Below are positions 33,742 through 45,469 of a DNA stretch of 64,000 bases, one piece after another. Under the pieces are notes generated by a model. The model saw only the letters and a list, made by a program, of their open reading frames with translations. It was not told the origin of the DNA and did not search any database. Position numbers and translations under genes: made by a program. Position 1 is the stretch's first letter; each line of letters starts with the position of its first letter. Source of the DNA: Luidia sarsii (taxonomy: Eukaryota > Echinodermata > Asteroidea > Paxillosida > Luidiidae). The DNA is taken from assembly GCA_949987565.1 (NCBI GenBank), contig OX465102.1, positions 9,040,512 to 9,104,511 on the forward strand, given 5' to 3'.

Positions 33742-36700
33742 ATGGCTACTGTACAATACCTGGTGGTCGAATTTCAAAAAGAAGTTGGGAGTGAGGAGAC
33801 AAGCGTGGAGGTTGTGCCAGAGACGTGGCGTGACATGGAGGGCAGCCACTGCTTTCTATATCCGGCGCACTACCCAAGCAGCAGGGTTTTGAAAGCAGCA
33901 AAGAAAGGAGAGCTTCCAACAGATCAGTGGAAGTCTTACCCTGTAAAGAAAGTATGGCTAACTACTGGTAAGTAGTGTGCAGTTCCAGTGTTACAGACAA
34001 TATATTTCTTCATGGAATTGCCCGAATGGAACTTGTCTCAGTCATGTCATTAGTTTTATTATAGAAATTTGTTAGCGGAAACAGCTTGCCAGTGCCACTG
34101 AAGGTCGAATACTTTTAATATACATGTTTGGTGCTCAAACCAAAAATGTGTCATACAATCGTAACTAAATCTTGTAACGTCACAGCCTCACAACGCTTAA
34201 TGCAGCAGCCTGTAAGCGCTTGAAGATAAAGAACAACATGATCATTGCAAGATGTACTGTAGATACTTTTGCTTGTCCAATATAATCTGTATGGAATGTT
34301 TTAGCCTAATTTTCCTGTGTTTAAAATTGTACTGAATTATTTTTGCAGATTCCTGGGACAAGGCCAATCGAAGGTGCAATAGGGTAGCTATGACATCGAA
34401 CCCCAGTGAGACGGAGGAAGATGCTCCGAGAAAGAGACAAAGGAGGTAATTTCACTGTTGACAATTTTTTTGGGGGGGGCTTACTCCATGAAATGGTGGT
34501 GTCGCTTTCATTTAGTTAACATGTGCAATTAATGTTGTTATTGACACATGTACAGGTAACAAAATTGTGTTAAATTGCAGAAATTTGAATGATGAACTAG
34601 AGGAAATTCTTTTTCCTTTTTGTTTAAAAATTTTTTTTTTTTATGCCAGGTTCACTTCAATACATTAAATGACACCCACCTAACTCTGCCCATTTTTGTC
34701 TTCAGACTCCCGTCTCGGTTTCAGGATTCTGGTTCTGATACGGATCCCAGTTCAGAAGAAGGACCATGGGCATTGAACTTACCTGTTCCACCAAAAAGGA
34801 GTAGTTTGAAGGGTAAGGTTTACCCAGTTGTTTTTGTGTCAGAAAAGCGGAACCAGGAGAATTTACTTTAAAAAAAAATATAATTTCTAGCTTTTCTCTT
34901 TAATTTTATCTCAATTCATTTTGTTTTGATTTTCTAGGGAAGACGTTGTTTGCCGAATCAGGTACATGTAGTACTAACTAAGCTGGCATACTCCCAAGTA
35001 AGTCACCATGTACATCTATTTTCCCTCCTGTACAGTCTTGATATGGTGCAAAGGTGTCTATTGAATATTGCTGTTTGTTCTGTTTTTGGACTTGAACAAA
35101 TTAACTGCTGATTGGAAGGAAAATCAGTGTGACCATGCAGTAATGGCGAAGTGGTGCCATTCAATTACTAACGGTCATTCAATGATGGATGAAAATATGC
35201 ACCCTGCCAAGAACCAAAAATTGAAACTACGATTGTACCACTGTTTCTGAGAATTTTGACTTGATAACATTTTGATAACAGGGTGTTTTGGACTTCTGTG
35301 AAACTTATTTGTTCCATTCATACATGTAAAACAAGTAAACACGGTTGCACTGGAAAGGGGACTTGGATGAGTCGTTTTTTTTTTTTAGAATATCCTAACT
35401 CTAACCATATCGAAAACCAGGTATCATGAGCACTGCACTATTTATTGATGACTCTGTGAGCATACAGCTATGTAACCCACAACGGTGCCCTCGATCACTG
35501 GAATGAGGTGTACTTACATTCTTTTTAAAAAAGGATGTACAGTATTTTCCTTTCTAATGTTACATTTAAAGCAACTGGTGTTGATTTATCGTTTATTTTT
35601 CCATAAGTAGTGCAAAGGAGGTCAAGAAACACCCCATTGGCAGCTCACAGCACACCCCAAGGGAGGTCAAGATACACACCAGTGGCATCGCAAGACACAC
35701 CCCAAGGCAGCTCAAGACACGACCCTGTGGCAGCTGAAGACACACCCCAAGGCAGCTTAAGATTCACACCAGTGTCAGCTCAAGACACATCTCAAAGGCA
35801 GCCCAGGACAGAATCATCAACACAAGGTGCTTCAAGTAAGTTCTGTGCTTTCCAAGGTTACAGGTTGACTGATCAACACCAAACTTGGCACGTGTATTGT
35901 GAGGAGCATAAGTAGTTGTTCAATTTTTGGATCATGAGGTCAAAGGTTACAGAGCTCATTATGTGACGAAAAATCGCTGTTCTTTACAATAAGTTATAAC
36001 TCAAGAATATTGGCGCTTCACAATATTGCGCCCTCATGAGTTTGTAACGTGTTTGTCACAGTTTGCACAGACAAACTATGGCGCGGAATGATAGGCAGAC
36101 AGTAATAATTCCAAAGGCAAAAAAGGGAAGAAGAAACGATAAGAGTTTTCTGGCTAAATTATATACAATTATTTAATTCACTAATTTCTGACCAGCTCCT
36201 TAAACACACCCAAACTGGTGATAAGAAAAACAAACAACCAACAAAAAAAACAACCCTCCGTTCAGCTTTCTCTGAAAGACCTTTGGTCTACACGCAAGAA
36301 GAAAAAAAAACACTATAGAAAACCCGACTGGATCCCGTTCACTAATGCAAAGTCGGTTTTCTAACCCCCTCTCTATTCTACCCCGAAAGTGAGACAAATC
36401 TTAACATCGTATCAAAATGAACAGATAGTAATTGCAAATTACGCACAACAATACACACTCCAGAAAAAGGAAAAAAAAACCCAACAATCCCAAAACAACC
36501 AAACCCAAGTTTCCTCGCCCACTATAATTAATCCGAAATTAAATTAATGATTGAATATCTTAATATAGGGCTACCACGCCCCAAACACTCTCGAACTAGT
36601 TTTCAACATTTTTGTTTTTGGTTCCTTATTCCATCTCGGGTGATGACCACCCTTAAATAAACAATATTACAACAGTCTAAAGAAGACCGGTAGAGAGCGG

Positions 36701-39700
36701 GACTTCCGCCGACTCCTGCGACGGGCCGCCTTCCGATTCGTCCGTGACGGTCACACTCAATGGACAACAGACTGCTCCCCGTCAACTCCCGCGACGGTTC
36801 CACCCGGTGGGGAAAACTACCCTCACTCGTCCTCAAAGGAGGTTCAGCCAGTCGTTGTGCTCAGGTTCCGTTAAGCCTCGGCACAAAAACCCAGGAACAC
36901 GGAACAAGGGCCATCTGTGTTATACAAAAGGGTTTGGCCAAAAACATACCAAATAATGCCTGACAACAAATTTTCCTTTTTGTACATTTTCACACAGTCA
37001 AAGTCTGCTTTCAATATTTATGGCAAACTGCCATAGTTTCAATGCTCCACCATATTCCGGTGTCCCGAACGACACAAAAGTAAATGCTATAGGGAGTTTT
37101 CAATCTCAATTCTTTGTTCTGCGGTCTTACATTTGTTAAACGAGATTACATGGAAACTTACGGATTTCTTGTCCAAAAGATGAGTGTGCTGCCGATCTAG
37201 CCGCTCCAGGTCTGCCCAACCAATTCTGCCTCAAGCAGTCTGAAAATCTGCTTCCTTGCGGCGAAGAAATGTGGCAGCAGAAAGCAAAATAGCACGCGGC
37301 TCTGGTGACGCGGCAACCCAGCTCCTCTCACAAGGCTTCTCCTCTTGCTCTCTCTCTCTCTCTCTCAGAAGGAAAATGGCGTATGCCCCGACACACCCTG
37401 TATCTCACTCTTATACTCCCTGACTTTCTATTTTCATGCAAAGTAACCCCACCCTTAACTTCTATACGCTTCCCTGATCCCGGAGAACACTACAAAAGAG
37501 TGCGAGTCTTGTGGAAATTTCAGTGCTAGGAGTGGGTGTATTCATAAACAAATTCGATCTTTCCAAAAGAAATTCCATGGCCCTGGGTTGTAATCTAAAA
37601 AGGAAAAGGGTAGGCCTAACTACTGAATATTCATACGTCAATCCTGCGCCCTGAAATAAAACACAAAAGGTTGAGCCCCTACGATTCGCACGGTTAACAC
37701 CTGTAGAACACCAAATCATCATAGTACAAATTCAGAATTCTGACAGTGTTGGCCAATCACAATGCGTGGAATTTGTCGACCCAATGCACGTCTGCAAAGG
37801 GTCAACCGATTCTGATCACTGTGATTGGCCAAAGCGTTGTGAAAATAAATGACCAACTCTTGATCCTGTTTGTTTGATCAGCAACAGATAAAAATATCAT
37901 TCATCTAAGGTCTGTCTGATGTACACTGTACATGGCCGTAGTACAGAGGCATAATTTTGTCTGAAGTCACATTAATCTAATCTCTGTGTTTAGAGAATCT
38001 GACCATTCTATTCAATAAACTGGTTGTATTGACATTTCCTCTTTTGCATTTTCAGATCAGAGGATGTTCAATCTGTTGAAAACCATCTTACAGAGGCTTG
38101 ACAGGCATGAGCGACTGCTTAATCAGATCGCGGAGAGACAAGTAGAGCCATTGCCAGCTGTTGCGGAAGTTGACGATGAGATCAATCTGCCGCAGTTACC
38201 CTGTGAGAGTCGGGAGGCTCTTCAAGAGCTTAACACTCTGCTTGAGAATTCTGGAGCTGCCCGCAAAAAAATGGTAAGCCAAATGGTGTACGTAACATAG
38301 TTATGTGATTGTGTGCGTTTATTCTTCTGTCCTTTCCCATCCATTTGAATACATTGCCGTACATTTTGAATCCCTATACTTTTCCTCCCTTTGCTCTGAC
38401 CCTTTATTTAGCTTTCAAATGACACCAATTTCAAGTACCCCTCTATTTAGCCAGCAAAACTATTTCTTCAGTCCTACAAGATTGACTTCGGCAAGGTGGA
38501 CTGTATGTTAAATGGAAAAAAAGGAAAAACATTACAAAACACATGGCCACATACAGTGTATACACTGTACATGTACATGTACATGTATGTATGTGAAGAT
38601 ACATGTACATGTAGCAAGCGTACTTTGAATTCATACAAAAAAGGGTTATAATATGGATATGGTGTGGCTTATGGTCTATCTGATCAGAAATCGGTAATCA
38701 ATTCAATTACTTTTGGTAATGCTGTATTCTATTCTTTGATCTTTATTCAGACTAGGATCATCAGCCTTGTTGGTGGCACTGGTGCTACAGTTGTGAACAA
38801 CACTTTGAAGACCATCGTAGGCCATGAAGTCAGCAAGAACTACAATCTGTCTGGGACGAAAGGGAAAGAGTCCTTTGCTGCTTTCCAAAGTTTAAACTCT
38901 GTCGTCAAAAGTAAGTCTTCTTACTTTTCTCTCAGATTTTTAATAAAGCTTTTTTTGTCATATTTTTCAGTTCACGTTTGTCCATTTTTTTAATGTTCAG
39001 TGATATTTGTGAATTTCCAACTCCAGGAGAAAAGATTTGTTCTGTTTCATCGAAATTATATTTAACAAAATTGATTATCGGTATGCTGATATATTAGATA
39101 TTTCTTCTACAGTCTACTCCCAGTATAATGAATACAGATATAAGATACATGGTAGTTCTCCCACTCTCTTTTTCATGTGCACCTGTATTCAGTGTAAGTT
39201 GTATAACCACTTATGTTTTGCAGGTCCTCTCATCCGGCTTGTGGCTTGCCCAGTCCATTGCTTGACAATGATCTAGCCAAAGACCGCGGGGATTGGGTCT
39301 TCAGCAATGTAGACCTACAGAGTATACATGTATGTGGTATTGAACTGTATACTGAGACTTCTCTGTGTTGTAGATAATCTGTAAATTAGTTCTTCAATAA
39401 CATGTATATGGAGCTGTTTTCACAGCTACAGTTAAAGAACTAACAGATTATCTTAGAAAGAGTCTCAAGTATTAGTCAAATACCAACAGGTATACTCCGT
39501 ATAAAATCCCCACCATCCATTGCTAGCCCAATACCAAGCGATCTACTGGGCAAGCTGCATGACCGGATGCAAGGACCTGCAATTTGATGTTTTGACGTCA
39601 TGTTTTCTTTTTATTCTTTGATACAGAGGGGGTCCGTGCAAACCGAGGCATGAAGGACACTACAGATAAGGACATTGCAGGATGGAGTGGACGTTGGTTC

Positions 39701-39820
39701 ACGAATGCCAGAGATAGGAATGGGAACAGGCAGGCAAGGAGGCAGGAGGCTGGTACTACTGCTGGACCACAAATTGTTGGAGAAGCAATTGTGGAAGATG
39801 CTCCTGCTGGAGTTGAGTGA
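33742..39820 (+). CDS. DUF4806-type protein, eight exons, second gene of the CACTA-like element
   Basis: Exons at 33742-33967, 34349-34445, 34706-34812, 34938-34961, 35611-35835, 38056-38273, 38751-38910 and 39627-39820 join in consistent phases with GT-AG introns into about 416 codons without a stop. Exon 1 gives the N-terminal module (YLVVEF, VEVVPETW, CFLYPAHY, WKSYPVKKVW). Exon 5 holds about four 15-residue repeats (TPVASQDTPQG-like). Exons 6-8 carry a coiled-coil start (LLKTILQRLDRHERLLNQI) and the DUF4806 C-terminal domain (LPCESREALQELNTLLEN; IISLVGGTGATVVNNTLKTIVG; NLSGTKGKESFAAF). DUF4806 function is unknown. Pairing with a tnp2-like transposase inside one element suggests an accessory DNA- or transposase-binding role, like plant TNPA. 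That is inference. Confidence 0.82.
36000..37740. other. Anonymous insertion-like block in intron 5 of the DUF4806 gene
   Basis: This part of a 2.2-kb intron is more GC-rich than its surroundings, with A-rich runs at 36235-36310 and 36460-36480 and a (CT)n run near 37350-37370. Composition suggests a solo LTR or similar insert. I found no terminal repeats, no coding motif and no second copy in the window. Confidence 0.3.
39218..39582. mobile_element. Foldback MITE of about 365 bp nested in the last DUF4806 intron
   Basis: Terminal inverted repeats of about 37 bp (TTGCAGGTCCT, then CATCCGG, then GGCTTGCCCAGT) at 39218-39254 and 39546-39582. A second, inner inverted repeat (GGAGTATAC, GGTATT, GAGACT, TTAGTTCTT) at about 39318-39503. 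No coding capacity. No target-site duplication is clear. Confidence 0.75.
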
Positions 39821-39829
39821 AAGATATAT

Positions 39830-41565
39830 TCCTTCCTGTGAGCAAGTGAAAATGTCAGTGTCCACACTTTACTTGTCGAAAGAAAAAAAAGAGTACTTGC
39901 CAAAATTGTGCCTGTTACTTGAGGACGTTATTCGTATTAATTTCACTTGCCTGACATGGTTTTAACATGCCCCTGGAAAAAGGGAAAATGCAAATGGTAT
40001 GCACTGCCTTAAATGTCTTCCCACAAACTACTACAGTACTGTCATTTCATTCTTTCATTTTTGCAATATTTACAGGGTAGTAAACAACTCATTATTACTG
40101 AACAACTCAGTGACTCAGTACTGTCATTCCATTCGTTCATTTTTGCAATATTTACAGGGTAGTAATTATGCTAAACAACTCAATATATTGTTTATATCAT
40201 ATATCTTAATGTATAATTTTTATTATTCGTATCAACTCATTATTGTTTTCATGTCAAAAGGGCTGTCTGGCCCTAAGATATATTTTTGGCTATTTATGTT
40301 GCCAGTTTCAATTTGTGCCAGGGTCTTCACTATTCTTTTAAACTAGATTTTGTTACAGGGAGGTAATTATTGGCTTGGTCCCAAGCAGCTCATTGTAATT
40401 GGAGTGGACTGTACATGTACATGTACATGTACACTGTACTACCTCTTAGGTTTTTTTATTGCATCAAAAAGTGATTTTGTTTAGAACCATTTCAGATAGT
40501 TTCTCCAAGATAATTAGTTCCAAAATTGGCAAATCAGAATACAGGATTTCTCATTGCCCTGTTGAATCGGTCTCGTGAGAACATTTTCATGAAAATTTTT
40601 TTTCTTTGCTGGTGCTCATTTTATTCTTTGTTAAATTCTATTAAAAATCAGATCAAATCTCTATTGCCACAAGTGGAGATAATGAATGTGGGGTTAAATG
40701 GTCAGGGATTTTTCCATTGCTTTTTGTGATACTTTGTGAATTATTCTATGTTTTTGTATTCTTCTCTCTAAAGGTAAAAAGGACTGAGTAATTAAGTATG
40801 AAAAAGTTACCAAAAATTAGCTTGGAACATGTATCTATTGTTGCTAGCCTAGTAAAATAACGGTTTCCTTATTTGAGCAGTTGAACAAAGGTATTTTTAT
40901 TTTTATCTTTGAAGTTAGCAGCACAATTGCTGTTGCTGCATGTTTGCCAATTGATGCTGCATGTAGTTGCACATTATTGGCAATAACTACTGTGTTTGTG
41001 CCAATATGCTGAAAGTTCTTAGCCATCAGTTACAAAGTGTGCTTATTGTGTATTTGCAATATTTAAAAACACAAACATGTATCTTGCTCATGTTGTATTT
41101 ATTGGGGTATTGCTGGCTGAAACCAAAACAAATATTTTATTTTTAACCAAAGTTTAATTCACTTCTAAATTAGATTTGTCTACTTGTTCCAACAAGATAC
41201 TTTTTTATCTGTGTTCACTGTTGACAATCATATTTTGTACTTATTTTATACAGTACATCTCTGGTAATATCTCTGGTAATATGTTGAAGTAATGTACTGT
41301 ACACTACATGTACAGTACATGTTTATGTAATTTGTCATATATATGTAAGTGCATGCTTTATATTACAGTTCATGTATTCGTGGTGTTTATTTATTTTTAT
41401 TAAAAACCAATTTTTGAAAATGTCATGTTGAGCTCTCTGTGTACATAGAGTATATTCTCTAGATTTTAATGGTCGAGACTGAAGAAACTACAGTATCTCC
41501 ATCTGATGCACAGAATTCCTGCCTGCTTTGAAATGTTGACTTTCGCATTTAATCAAAAAGGTTTT
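39830..41565. other. Transposon 3' region, no gene; 82-bp tandem duplication
   Basis: Non-coding part of the CACTA-like element. CAGTACTGTCATTTCATTC and its following sequence to GGGTAGTAA are duplicated at 40034 and 40116. ACATGT repeats occur at 40412-40436 and 41295-41320. No further gene was seen. Confidence 0.6.
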
Positions 41566-42034
41566 ATGTGGATTTTATATGGGCAACAGATATGGAGCCC
41601 ATTAGGACAGCCCATGCCAAGCCCAGATGAAACTTGCATAGCCCATATAGTCGCCAGGTGATCTACTGTATATGGTGCTAAGATATAATGTATGGGCGGC
41701 CCATATGGGTGCCATGTGGGCTAGGTGGGTTTTGTGTGGGCCTAACATGGGTTGCTCATATGGGCCCCATATGTGCCGCTGATATGGGCCCCATATGGGC
41801 AGCCCATATGGGGCCCACATGGATAGCCCATGTTAAGCCAACATAAAACCCACATGGCCCATATGGTGCCCAGATGGTCCGTATGGTGCAAACATACATG
41901 GGTCCCATATGGGCTATGTGGGGCCTATATGGGCTGATATGGGCCCAAAGTGGGCAGCCCATATGGGGCCCACATGTATGCCCAGATGAACCCACATTCA
42001 GCCCATATGGGCCCCAGATACATTGCTAACTGGG
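41566..42034. repeat. Right TIR and CATATGGG subterminal array of the CACTA-like element
   Basis: At least 15 GCCCATATGGG/CCCACATGG-type decamers in both orientations lead to the TIR at 42012-42034. Its reverse complement matches the left TIR at 20 of 22 positions. Confidence 0.88.
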
Positions 42035-42035
42035 G

Positions 42036-43448
42036 TGACATGACATGCGTTTCCACTTTCTGAACGCCACATTGAGTGCATTTTCTATCAAGACATTTCT
42101 TCTTGTACTGATCATCTATTTTGGGGCACAGAGTTAGCTGTGATGCAGAGTACTTTTCTGGGATGCGGCTGTTGTTTTGACCTTTTGAACTTGCAAAACT
42201 GTTGAGCGCTTTCACTGCAAGGTCAACATTCAAGCAGTACTCACAAAGACATTCTCGGAATTTGTGCTGGGTGAATGGAATGATGTGGTTGGGACGAAGC
42301 TGCTTAAATGTGGAGAAACTAATATTGTTGTTTGGATGCACTTCCTTGTACTGAATGTAAGCAGCATGGATAGTTGACTCCATCACTTTGCGGCTGACTA
42401 CACCATCACTGCGTGCTACCATAGCTCCTCTTGCATTTGGGATGCTGTGACTGACATCGTCACGGATGTAGAAATCTGTCACACCTTTCACAACTTCTTC
42501 TGGCAAGGCATCCTTTCTCTTCTTCCGTCTGTTTTCCCAACCTGTCTCCTGGCATGAGCTAATGGCACTGTTGGATAGCCTCCAGCCAACTCCAACATGA
42601 CGGAGAATTTTCCTACATTTCTTCTTTATCATCACTGCTTTGATCATTAGCCTCTTTAACTGCATATCTTTGGAGCTCCTTGCTTTTCTCAATCTTGCCA
42701 TTGTAGCTTGAATGGATTCTGAGATGGCTTTGGCATTAAACAGGTTTTTCTTTGCTGTTGGACTCACGATTGCAAGTTTCTGTCGAATTATCTTCCTTGA
42801 CTTTGGTGTTTGGGCATTGATACTTGCAGATATGGCTGAAGCTTTCAGGTTTCTATCAGCTGGAAGACATTGGAGTATTTTCTTTTTGCTTCTGAATGTT
42901 GCAACTCGTTCCCTTGAAGTAGTTGTTGTCTGCTGAATTTCATCTGCGGCAGGTGCTTCATCATGGGTGCTAGGGGCTGTAGGACTTCCATCAAGGCTGG
43001 GTGTTACATGTACAATGTCATTTACTGGTGTATTGGGAGCAGCTCCTTCCTTCAATTTGTATTGCTCTCTGCGCTTCTTGTTTATTACTGCTCTTTTTTG
43101 ATGGCTCATACTATTCCGTTTATTTCTTTTCTGTTCTCTCCACAATGTCTTCTTCTTTTCACATGATGCTCTTGTCTTGCGTGTGTGTTGGTCTTGCTTA
43201 TCTCGATATTTCTGCTGTCTTATGCGCTGAAGTTCCCGACAACGTTGCTTTGACTCATGGGATTGGCGAAGACGGAATTCACGGATGCGCAACCTTTCAT
43301 TTTCCTTGTGAAGCCTGCTTAGTTCCGGACTTTCTTTGATTCTTAGTCGGTACTTCTTAGAATATTCTTTGCTTGTTTCCTTTGTGGAAGGTTTGGCCAG
43401 TTTAATTCGCAAGAAAGATGTTGACTTCTTTCTTGTTCGGAGATCCAT
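42036..43448 (-). CDS. DDE-like metazoan transposase-type gene, N-terminal exon (interrupted by transposon)
   Basis: The frame starts at ATG 43448. Residues 1-135 are very basic and predicted helical (KYRLRIKESPELSRLHKENE, then RRELQ-like runs), as in the N-termini of this family. A Thr/Ala/Pro linker follows. The conserved domain, about 300-460, has a Lys-rich stretch, VVKGVTDFYIRDDVSHSIP, SFSTFKQLRPNHIIPF, RECLCEYCLN (CxxC) and KKCLDRKCTQCG (zinc-ligand-like Cys). The gene continues at 29031 after the 13-kb element, and the frame is restored when the element and one GT are removed. The N-terminal half is intact. I recall this FYxRDDxS...RP...C.CEYC architecture as a common but unnamed invertebrate family. 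Transposase function is inferred. Confidence 0.78.
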
Positions 43449-43759
43449 TCTGCATTACTGAAAAATAAGTTGAAAATCAAGCCTACGGTAAGCAAAATTA
43501 CACGAGAAGAAAGCTGTTTGTCACTATTTGTTGTTCCACAGAATTTTGAAATTTGAAGTGGGATAACCGCAAATTTAATATCAAAAAATAAATCTTTTTT
43601 CAAATTTACAAATATTGTGAAAAAAGTGATTGGAGTAGGCCACCAACATGTAGAAATGCAAATCCAAAAACTGCCACTCTAAAGAAGACAGATTTCATTT
43701 ACAAAAACGAAAAAAAATAAACCAAGAAACCCTTAATAAATAAGGTGGACGTGTGTACG

Positions 43760-44840
43760 ACTCCTCGAACATAACGCGGGCACGACAACTTTTACTCGAC
43801 CATCGTGAACAAATTATGTACGTTAGAAATCATCATAAAATCCTATCAAGTGTATTTATTCTTTCATTTCTATGTGACATCGATTAAACAGACTACGGTT
43901 AAGTAAATTTGAGGGAGTTATCTATTACTCTGACGACAAGAAGTTATAAAATGGTTGTATTGTCTCGCGTACATAACACGGACGCGAAATTCATCCGCCA
44001 TGTTTGCGCGGACACGACAACTTTTACTCGACCATCGTGTCCAAATTATGTACGTTAGAAATCATCATAAAATCCTATCAAGTGTATTTATTCTTTCATT
44101 TCTATGTGATATCGAATAAACAGACTACGGTTAAGTAAATTTGAGGGAGTTATCTATTACTCTGACGACGAGAAGTTATAAAATGGTTGTATTGTCTCGC
44201 GTACATAACACGGACGCGAAATTCATCCGCCATGTTTGAAACAATTATCGGAAGCTTTTTCGGACTTTCTCCAGAGTCGGGTATTTTTTGCCCAAGAAAT
44301 CAATTTCTTTTTTATCCCTAAGTCGTTCAAACTTTTAACGAAAACATTGTTCAACTTTGCCTCTATGTTGTGGAGTGTAAACAAATACGGTTTTCCTAAA
44401 ATGAGGGCGCAGAAGTCGCGATCACTTACCTCCGATCTTGAACTTCCGTACATAACCCGTGTCCACATGACGGACACGAAGCGAAATGCAACGCTGTCGT
44501 CGAACGTAAGATACAATTGGTCAACTTTGACATGCCACGTGCAAGAGAGGCCCCTTAGCTTGCTAGAAATTTAAATTAAACTGGCTGCATGCCATGTGGA
44601 TCTCGTACAGCGCGAAGGCATTCGTACATAACGGGCGGACACGAAAACTCGAGGCCAACGAGAATACAACTTTTATACCCGACCGGCGTTTTTAAACCCT
44701 CTAGAACATTTATATTTTGGTAAAGTAATGTATTTTGCACACGATGTTGGTGGGTTCCAGGCAACTATGCGTTTTCAGCCGACGATACAGGAATAAAAAG
44801 ACAACTCAACTTGGTGGACACGAAGAGTTATGTACGAAAA
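43760..44840. repeat. GTACATAAC...GGACAC motif cluster with a 232-bp tandem duplication
   Basis: Two near-identical units of 232 bp lie at about 43779-44010 and 44011-44242. Each ends with GCGTACATAACACGGACGCG. Further copies of the motif are at 44449 (CGTACATAACCCGTGTCCAC), 44624 and, inverted, 44812 (GTGGACACGAAGAGTTATGT). The same motif flanks the other side of the DDE-like gene at 25845-26180. The cluster could also include the gene's promoter. Confidence 0.65.
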
Positions 44841-45200
44841 CATAAAAAATAATTTCATGAGAGAAAAAGAAAAAAAATTGGTGGATTTTTTTTTCCTCAT
44901 AAAATGGTCAATGGGCAAGTATAAAACAGTTTTGGTTGATTTTTTTTAATTTTTTTTTAACTTCTTGGTTGAAAACAACTATTTAAGAAAGTGATGTTTT
45001 AAATGTAACACAGACATTTCTATCAAGGGACCGTATTTTAATCTGTTTAAATTTGTAAAAAAAAAATCGCACAAACAATGCTTTTAATTTTGGTATGTCT
45101 AGGTTCCTTAGGTTACAATCTTCAACATGAATGTGCTTTAAAACAAAAATCTATTGCCCAAATTGATATATCTGTAAGTAATTCTAGGCCATTTACCATG
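44841..45200. other. No supported feature
   Basis: A- and T-rich runs only. Confidence 0.5.
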
Positions 45201-45469
45201 TTCTGAAATGTGTCGTGTATTGTATCCCTGCACATATAGGCGAGGCTGAGGGGTTGTGCAGGGGTGGGTGTAACCACGTGGGATCTCTGGCCGTTATTAA
45301 TGAGGTCATGAACTTTTGCGATTTTAACATTCAATTGAGCATATTTGGCCAACGGAGCAAGAATTTTTTCATTTTTTCGGTTATATCTATTGGGGATGTA
45401 GTTTAAAAACACCCTCCGGGGCCAAAATGCCATGACGCAATTGTGACGTCATCAAAATGCGTGTTTTAA

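Larger units (their letters stand above)
29032..42034 (+). mobile_element. CACTA/EnSpm-like DNA transposon, 13,003 bp, with DUF4806-type second gene
   Basis: The termini are 22-23 bp inverted repeats (CCCAG[A/T]TAGCAA[A/T]G, then TATCTGGG, 20 of 22 matching), each itself able to form a hairpin. They are flanked by a GT on both sides (29030-29031 and 42035-42036). CATATGGG-type subterminal arrays follow at both ends (29054-29312 and 41566-42011). Inside, on the plus strand, are a tnp2-like transposase (31029-33266) and an eight-exon DUF4806-type gene (33742-39820). Excising the element with one GT restores the reading frame of the host gene, which fixes the ends to the base. Short target duplications, subterminal repeats and two genes fit the CACTA superfamily. 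The terminal CCCAG rather than CACTA is atypical. Confidence 0.88.

Noticed and set aside
41925..42035. C-terminal extension of the DDE-like N-terminal frame into Trp/Gly/Pro-rich sequence
   Set aside because: These codons come from the right end of the CACTA-like element. The true continuation is at 29031.
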